Shown here piece after piece: positions 1 through 7,065 of a stretch of 7,772 nt of DNA. This DNA is from Bacteroidota bacterium (lineage in GTDB: Bacteria > Bacteroidota > Bacteroidia > Flavobacteriales > Flavobacteriaceae): NCBI GenBank assembly GCA_018656255.1, contig JABHYI010000014.1:1-7772 (forward strand). The letters are read 5' to 3'. The position numbers were made by a program, and so were the translations under genes. The notes below the pieces were generated by a model. That model made no database searches, was not told the origin of the DNA, and was given only the letters and a program-made list of their open reading frames with translations. The stretch's first letter is position 1. Each line of letters opens with the position of its first letter.

Positions 1-296
1 CCAATTATTCTTATGGAATACAATGCTTCTGGGATATTTTACATAATACTACATTATAGCGATCATTTAGAAAATACAACAAACATAGCAAGCCAGCGCA
101 CCAGCTGTTTTAATATTCAATCATCCACAGGATAATCAAATATTAAAAATGTACTATAATTTATATTATGTAAAATAGAGTTTTTGAACTCCAATCCTAC
201 TTAGGTAAATGATGAATTAATTTAGCCTATATGATATCTCACTATCTTTTATACAATCGCTGCATAACTACAAAGATTAAAGTTTACTTTTGCCAC
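1..296. other. Leading region without a convincing gene
   Basis: This AT-rich stretch precedes the MFS gene. The + strand frame starting at base 1 stays open to a TAA at 133-135 and would give a 44-residue tail. It matches no family I recognise and its composition is not persuasive, so it may be the 3' end of an upstream gene or chance. A small inverted repeat, GAGTT-N4-AACTC (178-191), lies downstream of it but has no T run. I see no clear promoter for the MFS gene and no gene on the - strand. Confidence 0.4.
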
Positions 297-1502
297 GTGC
301 AAAAAAACCGCTCCTCCCAATTAGAATTTATAGCTTTAATGGCTGCGCTAATGTCTGTGACAGCATTGGCCATAGATGCGTTATTACCAGCTTTAGATGT
401 CATAGGTTTAGACCTAGGTGTTGTATTACAAGCAGATAACCAACTATTAATTACCATGATTTTTTTGGGATTAGGTTTGGGTCCTTTACTGTTTGGCCCC
501 TTATCTGACGCTATTGGTAGAAAACCATCAGTGTATTTAGGCTTTGGAGTTTTTTTACTGGCTAGTTCATTGTGCGTTAATGCTACTAGTTTAGAGATGA
601 TGATACTAGGGCGTATTTTACAAGGTATTGGCCTGTCTGCCCCTAGAACTATATGTATAGCTATTATTAGGGACTTATATCAAGGAGATTATATGGCCCG
701 TATCATGTCTTTTGTAACTATTGTGTTTCTTTTAATCCCAATTGTAGCACCAGCCATGGGTAAGTTTGTGCTAGATAGCTATTCGTGGCAAGCAATATTT
801 TATGTTCAAGCAGCCATTGGTGTTTTGGTAACCATTTGGTTTTGGATACGTCAAAAAGAAACCCTTGCCCCAAGCAATAGAATACCTTTTGAATTTCACA
901 GACTAATCCAAGGTACCAAACAGACACTTAGTTATAAAAGGACCATTGGGTTTACTTTAATTTCAGGCTTTATTGTAGGGTCTTTTTTAGTGTATTTAAG
1001 CGCTTCTCAGCAAATATTTCAAGAGCAATATGGCCTCAAACAAGAGTTTCCGTATATTTTTGCAGGTCTTGCCGTTGCAATTGGTATTGCCATATTCTTG
1101 AATGGATCTTTCGTTGTAAAATACGGTATGGAGAAGCTCGTTACGCTTTCCCTTATTGGGTATTTTATAGTATCTGTCTTGTATATTGTTATTTTTTACA
1201 ACACCCCAACCCCGCACATATATTATCTTCTTGGTTTCTTTGGTTTACAATTCTTTTTTATAGGTTTTCTCTTCGGAAATATTAGAGCCCTTGCCATGGA
1301 GCCCGTTGGACATATAGCTGGTATTGCTGCAGCTATTACCGGTTTTATATCTACTATGATGGCAGTGCCTATTAGCACTTTAATAGGTCGTTTTATAGCT
1401 ACATCTACCCTACCTCTCTTTGTTGGTTTTGCCTGTTGCTCTGGTATTTCTATTCTCATTTTATGGTACATTAAAGTAGATACAAAAAGAAATAACATGT
1501 AA
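297..1502 (+). CDS. Bcr/CflA-family MFS multidrug efflux transporter
   Basis: This is an inner-membrane proton-driven exporter of the major facilitator superfamily, drug:H+ antiporter group with 12 membrane helices. Bcr/CflA relatives export bicyclomycin, chloramphenicol, sulfonamides and similar compounds; the substrate here cannot be read from sequence. Numbering is from GTG 297 (401 residues, normal for the family). Helix 1 carries the family-like SQLEFIALMA...IDALLPAL (Asp27). The loop between helices 2 and 3 has the MFS motif GPLSDAIGRKP (about 67-77). Helix 4 contains GRILQGIG...APRT with Arg106 and Arg117. Hydrophobic segments then continue to the end at a TAA. The frame extends upstream to an ATG at 231, but those 22 extra residues are polar, contain several Cys and Tyr residues and look unlike family N-termini, so GTG 297 is preferred. 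No strong Shine-Dalgarno is seen, which is usual in Bacteroidetes. It appears monocistronic. Confidence 0.88.
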   Translation: MQKNRSSQLEFIALMAALMSVTALAIDALLPALDVIGLDLGVVLQADNQLLITMIFLGLGLGPLLFGPLSDAIGRKPSVYLGFGVFLLASSLCVNATSLEMMILGRILQGIGLSAPRTICIAIIRDLYQGDYMARIMSFVTIVFLLIPIVAPAMGKFVLDSYSWQAIFYVQAAIGVLVTIWFWIRQKETLAPSNRIPFEFHRLIQGTKQTLSYKRTIGFTLISGFIVGSFLVYLSASQQIFQEQYGLKQEFPYIFAGLAVAIGIAIFLNGSFVVKYGMEKLVTLSLIGYFIVSVLYIVIFYNTPTPHIYYLLGFFGLQFFFIGFLFGNIRALAMEPVGHIAGIAAAITGFISTMMAVPISTLIGRFIATSTLPLFVGFACCSGISILILWYIKVDTKRNNM

Positions 1503-1574
1503 ATATTTATTGTGCGTTTAAAAAATAAATGTTGTTAAACAAATTATATTCTCAAATTACATATCTATTTTGAG

Positions 1575-1582
1575 TATTTTTG
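1575..1582 (+). promoter_or_regulatory. Possible -7 promoter element for the CDP-alcohol phosphatidyltransferase gene
   Basis: TATTTTTG is an exact match to the Bacteroidetes -7 consensus TAnnTTTG. It lies about 37 bases before GTG 1619. No TTG element is visible 17-23 bases upstream, so this is a half-site match in AT-rich DNA and could be chance. Confidence 0.35.
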
Positions 1583-1618
1583 AATGAAATTACAGTGCTG
1601 TTTTAGTGTAAAGACAAG

Positions 1619-2431
1619 GTGTTTTCCTTGAAACCTTCTAAAAATGCTCACCCAAAACGCATGTCAAAAGTACCCTCTCAGTATAAGTTTTTAGATATTT
1701 CAGACTATGGTCGGCCAATTGCAAGATATATAGCTAAATCTTTTGTAAACACCTCCATCACTCCAGTTCAAGTAACTTGGATGTTTATTATCTCTGGAAT
1801 AATTGCCATTGTAGCTATGCAATATGGTTATTTTATAACAGCATTCTTTTTTTTGGTGTTGAAATCAATTTTAGATGCTGCAGATGGAGAACTGGCAAGA
1901 CTAAAACAAACTCCCTCCTATACAGGTCGTTATTTTGATTCTGTGGCAGATATCTTATTAAATGCCGCCATCTTCTATACGCTATACACAATTACATCTA
2001 GTTCATTGCTTATGACTATTATCTCCTTTGCGTGTTTGCAGTTGCAGGGCACACTCTACAATTACTATTATGTAATTTTAAGAAATAAAGTAGACGGTGA
2101 TACCACAAGTAGGGTATTTGAAACTAAAACACCCACTGCCCTACCTGGTGAAAAACAACAAACAGTCACCCTTTTATTTATTACCTACCGTATATTATAC
2201 GGAGGCTTCGATGCTATTATCTATTTTTTAGATAAAAACGCCTTTACAGGTAGCATACTCCCAAATTGGTTTATGACCAGTCTTTCTTTTTTTGGGTTAG
2301 GCTTTCAATTACTACTTATTGGAATATTACTATTAGTAGGGCTTAAAGATGTTATAATCCCTCTATTTATAGTATTATCTGTCTTTGTATTTCTATTTAT
2401 AACAATTAGAAAACTATGCTATAACTCCTAA
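1619..2431 (+). CDS. CDP-alcohol phosphatidyltransferase family membrane protein
   Basis: An integral membrane enzyme that transfers a phosphatidyl or related phospho-alcohol group from a CDP-activated donor to an alcohol acceptor in lipid synthesis. The diagnostic metal- and CDP-binding motif D-x2-DG-x2-AR-x8-G-x3-D-x3-D is complete at residues 86-111 counted from GTG 1619: D86, D89, G90, A93, R94, G103, D107 and D111. Hydrophobic helices precede the motif (about 53-85) and follow it (about 112-150), with more in the C-terminal third (about 215-265), which suggests about six membrane segments. Which acceptor is used (glycerophosphate, inositol, serine or another) cannot be told from the motif. 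Start choice is uncertain: GTG 1619 gives 270 residues, while ATG 1661 gives 256 and begins MSKVPSQYKFLD, just before the segment likely to be conserved. No partner gene is adjacent, so pathway context is lacking. Confidence 0.85.
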   Translation: MFSLKPSKNAHPKRMSKVPSQYKFLDISDYGRPIARYIAKSFVNTSITPVQVTWMFIISGIIAIVAMQYGYFITAFFFLVLKSILDAADGELARLKQTPSYTGRYFDSVADILLNAAIFYTLYTITSSSLLMTIISFACLQLQGTLYNYYYVILRNKVDGDTTSRVFETKTPTALPGEKQQTVTLLFITYRILYGGFDAIIYFLDKNAFTGSILPNWFMTSLSFFGLGFQLLLIGILLLVGLKDVIIPLFIVLSVFVFLFITIRKLCYNS

Positions 2432-2433
2432 AT

Positions 2434-2472
2434 AGTATAGATCAGATACTTTAGTATATAGTCTATATATAG
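2434..2472. repeat. Cluster of small overlapping palindromes between genes
   Basis: Immediately after the phosphatidyltransferase stop there are several short dyads: AGTAT (2434-2438) against ATACT (2446-2450); ATACT (2446-2450) against AGTAT (2453-2457) with a TT loop; TATATAG/CTATATA (2455-2461 and 2463-2469) around a single T; and the 10-base palindrome CTATATATAG (2463-2472). The stems are AT-only or nearly so and are not followed by a T run. They could form a weak terminator, an operator for the downstream hpf gene, or nothing. Confidence 0.35.
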
Positions 2473-2511
2473 AGTAAGGCTCCTAAATATTTCATAAAAG
2501 GTTTAAATAAG

Positions 2512-2542
2512 TTGCTTTTGTTATTGATCTAGTATATCTTTA
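2512..2542 (+). promoter_or_regulatory. Possible promoter for the HPF gene
   Basis: TTG at 2512-2514, a 20-base spacer, then TATCTTTA at 2535-2542, one mismatch from TAnnTTTG. The element ends 24 bases before the hpf ATG, a reasonable leader length. The imperfect -7 box keeps confidence low. Confidence 0.3.
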
Positions 2543-2566
2543 AGTATAATATTTAAATACCTACCT

Positions 2567-2869
2567 ATGAATATCAACTTTGAATACAAAGATGTCTCTG
2601 CAAGTAAAAGACTAGAAAGCATGGTCTTAGAAAGACTTACAAAACTAGAAGATAAATATGATTTTATAGTTACCTGTGATGTGTATCTTAAAAAAGAAAA
2701 CACGAGTAGTTCACAAACAGGTTTAATTTGTGAAATTAGAATTAACATTCCCGGAGCAACGCTCTTTGCAGGATCTAACAGCGGCTCATTAGAGGCCTCT
2801 ATTGCGAAGGCTACAAGTGATGTGAAATCTCAACTACAACGTAAAAAAGAGAAAATGCAAATGCATTAA
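2567..2869 (+). CDS. hpf: Ribosome hibernation promoting factor, short HPF/RaiA type
   Basis: A cytosolic protein of 100 residues, the size of short HPF/YfiA proteins. Family members bind the 30S decoding channel, where mRNA and tRNA would sit, and put ribosomes into an inactive (often 100S) state during starvation or cold. The sequence fits the beta-alpha-beta-beta-beta-alpha fold. It opens with a strand (MNINFEYKDV), then an amphipathic helix with SKRLESMVLERLTKLEDKY, strands around IVTCDVYLKKEN and LICEIRINIPGATLFAG, and a Lys/Arg-rich final helix ending QLQRKKEKMQ. That basic patch is expected to contact 16S rRNA. The C-terminal dimerisation domain of long HPF is absent. The gene stands alone and ends just before a strong terminator. 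In many flavobacteria an hpf gene lies beside xerC, tRNA and tuf genes, which are not here, so this may be a second paralogue; that part is inference. Confidence 0.85.
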   Translation: MNINFEYKDVSASKRLESMVLERLTKLEDKYDFIVTCDVYLKKENTSSSQTGLICEIRINIPGATLFAGSNSGSLEASIAKATSDVKSQLQRKKEKMQMH

Positions 2870-2890
2870 CACTTATTATACTTTCGTATT

Positions 2891-2928
2891 TAAAAAAGAC
2901 CTTGATGTAAGTATCAAGGTCTTTTTTA
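2891..2928. terminator. Bidirectional rho-independent terminator
   Basis: A perfect 16-base-pair stem (2891-2906 with 2913-2928) encloses a six-base loop GTAAGT. The GC-containing core GACCTTGAT/ATCAAGGTC is flanked by six A on the left and six T on the right, so each strand ends its hairpin in a U run. It sits 21 bases after the hpf stop and 10 bases beyond the stop of the convergent methyltransferase gene, and should stop transcription arriving from either side. Confidence 0.93.
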
Positions 2929-2938
2929 GTACAATTGG

Positions 2939-4159
2939 TTATCTGCTAAATTGATAATACCCACACTTTAAATATGCGCCCTCTAGAAAACCAACGGGAT
3001 GATCTATATCGTGGTAGGTTTGCTTTATTACAGTATAGCTTCTTTTTTGCGTGTCTAGGGTTGTGGTGTTAATTTTAAAAAAATTTTCAGCGGCAACTCG
3101 AGAACTACAAGAAGCTAAAACTAGAATTCCTTTTTTTGCTGTTAGCTTCTCTCCCAGTGCTGCCAATTGTTTGTATTTTTTTTTGGCTATTGCCATCTCT
3201 TTTTTACTCTTTGCAAAACTTGGAGGGTCTATAACCACAATGTCAAAACGTGTACCCTTATCAATGAGTGTCTGCATTTCTGCAAATGCATCACCAGTTA
3301 TTGTTACATGTGAGCCTTTATGCTTGTTTAATAAACCATTTGCTTTGGCTAGATCAAGTGCTTGGCTGCTTATATCAAGGCTAGTAACTTGTTTGGCACC
3401 ATTTGCAAGCGCATGTACAGAAAAACCTCCAGCATAGCTAAAAACATCTAAAACTGTCTTTTGAGCGCTTAATGCCCCTACTCTTCTTCTGTTTTCTCTA
3501 TGGTCTAGAAAATAACCTGTTTTATGCCCCTTAATTACATTTGCAGAAAAGGATATGCCATGTTCTTTAAAGACAATGGTTTGATTGTCCAGAGAGCCGT
3601 AAATTACGCAACCGTCTTCAAGAGTAACACTAGTATCTTGTTGTAGTTTTCTACTCAAACGTATCACTACTGTTTCAACTCCAGATACAGCGATAAGACT
3701 ATCTATAATATCCTTTAAATAGGGTATCCAAATTTTACTGTACAACTTTACTACCAATACCTTAGCATACACATCAGCAATACATCCCGGAAAGCCATCA
3801 TTTTCTCCAAAAAGTAACCTATAGCTATTTGTTTTTGTTCTTAGCAAGGGTACTCTTAAAGCATATGCTTTTTTTATCTTTTCTGAAAAAAAAGCTTTGT
3901 TTAAAGTAGCTCCACCATTAAAATGGACCATTTTAATTCTAATTGGAGAATCTGGGTCATACAAACCAACACCTATTGCTTTGTTTTTTGAATGACTAAA
4001 TATGATAGCAATATCACCTGGCATTCCTTCTTTATTTATTTTTTCGATGCTGTCTGTGAAAATCCATGGATGGTTAGAGCGCACACTGCGTTCTCCAATA
4101 ACACTGAGTTTAACTGCTAAAACTCTCGGGGCACCTTGGGGTAGTAATTGGGTATACAC
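2939..4159 (-). CDS. RlmI-type class I SAM-dependent 23S rRNA (cytosine-C5) methyltransferase
   Basis: Predicted cytosolic enzyme that transfers a methyl group from S-adenosylmethionine to C5 of a cytosine in 23S rRNA (C1962 in E. coli for RlmI). The 406 residues match the roughly 396 of E. coli RlmI. An N-terminal PUA domain (about 13-85) includes the conserved HPWIF (30-34). A central region has RLLFGENDGFPG (114-125) and KTGYFLDHRENR (213-224). The Rossmann domain has SAM motif I VLDVFSYAGGFSVHA (236-250), the acidic SLDIS (260-264), motif IV DPPSFAKSK (311-319) and the Cys motif ASCSS (349-353, Cys351 as likely catalytic residue). The start is GTG 4159-4157; its G is also the last base of the terC TAG stop, implying co-transcription and coupled re-initiation. 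No in-frame ATG exists before residue 46. The exact target base is inferred from the family. Confidence 0.88.
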   Translation of the reverse strand: MYTQLLPQGAPRVLAVKLSVIGERSVRSNHPWIFTDSIEKINKEGMPGDIAIIFSHSKNKAIGVGLYDPDSPIRIKMVHFNGGATLNKAFFSEKIKKAYALRVPLLRTKTNSYRLLFGENDGFPGCIADVYAKVLVVKLYSKIWIPYLKDIIDSLIAVSGVETVVIRLSRKLQQDTSVTLEDGCVIYGSLDNQTIVFKEHGISFSANVIKGHKTGYFLDHRENRRRVGALSAQKTVLDVFSYAGGFSVHALANGAKQVTSLDISSQALDLAKANGLLNKHKGSHVTITGDAFAEMQTLIDKGTRFDIVVIDPPSFAKSKKEMAIAKKKYKQLAALGEKLTAKKGILVLASCSSRVAAENFFKINTTTLDTQKRSYTVIKQTYHDIDHPVGFLEGAYLKCGYYQFSR

Positions 4160-4926
4160 TACATGTGTTTATTTAAGTTCTTTTGGTATTTACTTTGAAC
4201 CAAATCTACAAGTATGAGTACAGCAATAACAAAATAGAAAGTAGTTTTACTCATTGGCGTGACGTGGTTTCCAAATAGCTCGAGTTGGGCAAGATGTCCT
4301 GCCTCAGATAAAAGCATGATACCTACAATTAGTAAGATAAAAAGCCCTAAGACTTCATACATACGGTTTTTCTTTAGAAAATCTGTAACCTTACCACTTA
4401 ACCAAATCATTACCACCCCTCCAATAACAATGGCAGTAGCCATTACCCAAAAAACATCAGTCAAGGCAATTGCTCCAAGGATAGAGTCAAAAGAAAAAAT
4501 TAAATTCATGACTATTATAGAGGCAATAATCATAGACACAGATTTTGGTTTTGCATCTATTTGATTGTGAGCCTCCAAAGCCATCATGTGCATGATTTCT
4601 CTAACTGCAGTCCACATTATAAAGACCCCACCAACCAAAACAATTAAACTATGTAAGTTAAAAACGCCGGCTACAATACCCTCTAGATTAATTTCAAACA
4701 ATGGGTCTTGAAAAAGAACAATTACTTTTAATAAAACAAACAGTAGTACTAGACGTAAAACAATTGCCCCAATAATACCTATTTTTCTTACCCTAGCTTG
4801 ATCCTTTACCGGAGCACGCTTAGATTCAAGAGAAATGTAAAGTAAGTTATCTAGCCCTAAAACACATTGTAATAAGGTTAACAGGCCAAGGGTGATAAAG
4901 TTTTCAAGTGTAAAAAGTGCTTCCAT
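4159..4926 (-). CDS. TerC-family integral membrane protein, probable metal (Mn2+) exporter
   Basis: A 255-residue inner-membrane protein of the TerC superfamily. Relatives such as Alx in E. coli and MeeF/MeeY in Bacillus export Mn2+; older annotations call them tellurium resistance proteins. The two family signatures are present, counted from ATG 4926: GLDNLLYISL in helix 1 (Asp26) and FSFDSILG in helix 4 (Asp147), the acidic residues thought to bind the cation. Seven hydrophobic helices are visible, at roughly 7-33, 48-72, 85-112, 130-152, 156-180, 195-215 and 224-243, with a short Lys-rich tail. The frame stays open to an ATG at 4986, but those 20 extra residues are unlike the family, whose members start near the equivalent of MEALFTLENF. 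The gene overlaps the rRNA methyltransferase by one base. The fused E1 gene ends 113 bases upstream, so readthrough from it is possible. Substrate assignment is by family only. Confidence 0.85.
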   Translation of the reverse strand: MEALFTLENFITLGLLTLLQCVLGLDNLLYISLESKRAPVKDQARVRKIGIIGAIVLRLVLLFVLLKVIVLFQDPLFEINLEGIVAGVFNLHSLIVLVGGVFIMWTAVREIMHMMALEAHNQIDAKPKSVSMIIASIIVMNLIFSFDSILGAIALTDVFWVMATAIVIGGVVMIWLSGKVTDFLKKNRMYEVLGLFILLIVGIMLLSEAGHLAQLELFGNHVTPMSKTTFYFVIAVLILVDLVQSKYQKNLNKHM

Positions 4927-4957
4927 AAAGGTGTTTTTTTTGTTAGCCCAACTAAAG

Positions 4958-4970
4958 TGGTTTAAAACCA
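4958..4970. repeat. 13-base palindrome upstream of terC
   Basis: TGGTTT-A-AAACCA is a 6-base dyad around a single base, lying 32-44 bases before the preferred terC start. Its size and place would suit a dimeric repressor or a small leader hairpin. No matching second copy or good promoter was found beside it, so the role is open. Confidence 0.3.
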
Positions 4971-5039
4971 GTAATAGCTTGATCAATACGCAACTAAATT
5001 ACGTGATTTCAACTAGAGATTAAATAATTAGTGCCTTAT

Positions 5040-7046
5040 TTAATATGCAATTAATTCTTTTAATGCAGCATCAAACCTATTATTGGCTAGGTATTCCCGT
5101 TCTAAATCTGCGGCAAAAGGAATTGGAGTTTCTAATCCTGCGACACGTTTTATAGGCGCATCTAGATCTTCAAAACAATGTTCAGAGATAAGAGCAGAAA
5201 TATCACTAGCAATACCTCCAAACATAGAATCTTCTTGCAAGATGATTACTTTCCCAGTCTTTTTCACAGAAGCGTATATAGTCTCTGTATCTAGAGGAGA
5301 TAAAGTACGTAAATCTATAAGGTCTGCTTTTATAGAGGTATCACTTTCTAGGGTTTTTAGTGCCCAATGCACGCCCATGCCATAAGTAACTATCGTTACT
5401 TGTTCTCCTTGTTGTAAAACAGCAGCTTTACCAAGAGCAAGAGTATAGTACTGCGTAGGCACTTCTTGACGAATACTTCGGTACAATGCTTTGTGTTCAA
5501 AAAACAATACTGGGTTTGGGTCTTCTATAGCCTGAGCCAGAAGCCCTTTAGCATCAAAAGGAAAAGCTGGGTAGACTACCTTTAATCCTGGCGTGTGTGT
5601 AAACCAAGCTTCATTGGTTTGGCTATGAAAAGGACCAGCGCCAACCCCAGCGCCACAAGGCATGCGTATTACTACATCTGCTTTTTGTGCCCAACGATAA
5701 TGTGATTTTGCTAAATAATTAACAATAGGATTAAAACCAGAGGTCACAAAATCTGAAAACTGCATCTCCATAATTGCTTTATACCCACAAATAGAAAGTC
5801 CCATAGTAGCAGAGACAATAGCAGATTCACAGATTGGTGTGTTTCTAACTCTATCCTTACCAAAAGCTTCTAGAAAACCATCCGTTATTTTAAATACACC
5901 GCCATATTCTGCAATATCCTGTCCAACGATAACACTGTTGTGATGACGCTCCATGGATTGTTTTAACCCCTGGGAGATAGCGTCTATTAAACGTAGTTCT
6001 TTGGTTTGGTCATTAGGTGTTATTTCCTGATACTCATAGTGATGGTATACATCTTTTAATTCTTGCTCCTTGTTAGCAATAATTGTTGGCTCATTAAATG
6101 CCAAATCTAAACCATCAGTAATCTCTTTTTTAATGTCACTTTTAAAATCTGAAATATCTTCCTTAGTAAGATGTTTTTGAGAAAGTAAATAATTTTCAAA
6201 ATTAATAAGAGGATCTTTAGCCTCCCAAGTGTCTAACAAGTCTTGAGGTACATATTTGGTACCACTAGCTTCTTCATGACCACGCATTCTAAAGGTTTTA
6301 AATTCTAAAAGTACGGGTCTTGGATGCTCACGCATATCTTCAACAAGCGCTTGTACTTTGGTATACACCTCAATTATATTATTTCCTTCAATAATGTGAG
6401 ATTCCATGCCATACCCTTTACCACGGTCTGCAAGATCCTTACAAAAATATTGCTCACTGGAAGGGGTTGAGAGTCCATAGCCATTATTTTCTATACAAAA
6501 AAGCACGGGTAATTGCCAAACAGAGGCAACGTTTAGTGCTTCATGGATATCTCCTTCACTGGTTCCACCCTCTCCTGTAAATACGGCACAAACCTGTTTG
6601 TTGTTTTTTAATTTGTTTGCAAGTGCTATACCATCTGCTACACCAAATTGAGGCCCAAGATGGCTAATCATTCCAACGATATTATATTCCTGAGTTCCGA
6701 AATGAAAACTCCTATCACGTCCTTTAGTAAAGCCATTGGCTTTTCCTTGCCACTGAGAGAATAGTCTTGATAAAGGTATTTCTCGAGTTGTAAACACACC
6801 TAGATTACGGTGCATAGGCAAAATATACTCTTCTTTATTTAAAACAGCTGTAATACCTACAGATATGGCTTCTTGCCCAATACCACTAAACCACTTGGAT
6901 ATTTTACCCTGACGTAATAAAATCAGCATTTTCTCCTCTATTAATCGAGGCTTTAACATCGATTTATAAAGAAAAACTAACTTATCTTTAGTGATATTTT
7001 TAGTTTGGTAATCGAAATTAATTTTTGACGCTGCTTGCAAGCTCAT
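5040..7046 (-). CDS. Fused E1 alpha/beta subunit of a branched-chain-type 2-oxoacid dehydrogenase
   Basis: A 668-residue ThDP-dependent enzyme that decarboxylates a 2-oxoacid and passes the acyl group to the lipoyl E2 core. Residues about 20-330 form the E1 alpha part: MHRNLG (78-83), the ThDP/Mg motif GEG(158-160)-x26-NN(187-188), and RMRGHEE (253-259) with the conserved His257 in the active-site loop. A charged linker (about 325-350) joins the E1 beta part (about 350-668): VGQDIAEYGG (374-383), TPICESAIV with Glu407 as the likely ThDP-activating residue, FSDF (430-433), and GPFHSQ (471-476) with His474. Fusion into one chain, and the GEG form also found in mammalian BCKDH, favour a branched-chain substrate over pyruvate; this would supply iso- and anteiso-acyl-CoA primers for branched fatty acids. 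That is inference. No E2 or E3 gene is in the window. The ATG at 7046 has a strong promoter just upstream. Confidence 0.9.
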   Translation of the reverse strand: MSLQAASKINFDYQTKNITKDKLVFLYKSMLKPRLIEEKMLILLRQGKISKWFSGIGQEAISVGITAVLNKEEYILPMHRNLGVFTTREIPLSRLFSQWQGKANGFTKGRDRSFHFGTQEYNIVGMISHLGPQFGVADGIALANKLKNNKQVCAVFTGEGGTSEGDIHEALNVASVWQLPVLFCIENNGYGLSTPSSEQYFCKDLADRGKGYGMESHIIEGNNIIEVYTKVQALVEDMREHPRPVLLEFKTFRMRGHEEASGTKYVPQDLLDTWEAKDPLINFENYLLSQKHLTKEDISDFKSDIKKEITDGLDLAFNEPTIIANKEQELKDVYHHYEYQEITPNDQTKELRLIDAISQGLKQSMERHHNSVIVGQDIAEYGGVFKITDGFLEAFGKDRVRNTPICESAIVSATMGLSICGYKAIMEMQFSDFVTSGFNPIVNYLAKSHYRWAQKADVVIRMPCGAGVGAGPFHSQTNEAWFTHTPGLKVVYPAFPFDAKGLLAQAIEDPNPVLFFEHKALYRSIRQEVPTQYYTLALGKAAVLQQGEQVTIVTYGMGVHWALKTLESDTSIKADLIDLRTLSPLDTETIYASVKKTGKVIILQEDSMFGGIASDISALISEHCFEDLDAPIKRVAGLETPIPFAADLEREYLANNRFDAALKELIAY

Positions 7047-7065
7047 AGATATATGAATAAGATTT

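Noticed and set aside
1..135. Open + strand frame as the tail of an upstream gene
   Set aside because: 44 residues with no recognisable family, no visible start, and other frames nearly as plausible over part of it. Kept only as a remark on the leading region.
285..292. TACTTTTG, an exact TAnnTTTG match in front of the MFS gene
   Set aside because: It ends only 4 bases before the preferred GTG 297, so transcription would begin at or inside the start codon. It is inside the frame of the ATG 231 alternative. Most likely chance in AT-rich DNA.
1223..1498. Antisense open frame inside the MFS gene, 91 codons
   Set aside because: It mirrors the coding pattern of the MFS gene on the other strand, has a Lys/Pro-rich translation without domain features, and has no promoter or start context.
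1516..1540. GTTTAA/TTAAAC inverted repeat after the MFS gene as a terminator
   Set aside because: Six weak base pairs, a 13-base loop and no T run; not enough to call termination.
3051..3437. + strand open frame of 128 codons opposite the methyltransferase
   Set aside because: Fully inside a well-supported gene whose SAM motifs lie on the - strand; the translation has no family features.
4927..5039. yybP-ykoY manganese riboswitch upstream of terC
   Set aside because: Mn2+ exporters of this family often carry this riboswitch, but I do not see its conserved GGGGAGUAG-like core or paired helices in the 113-base leader.
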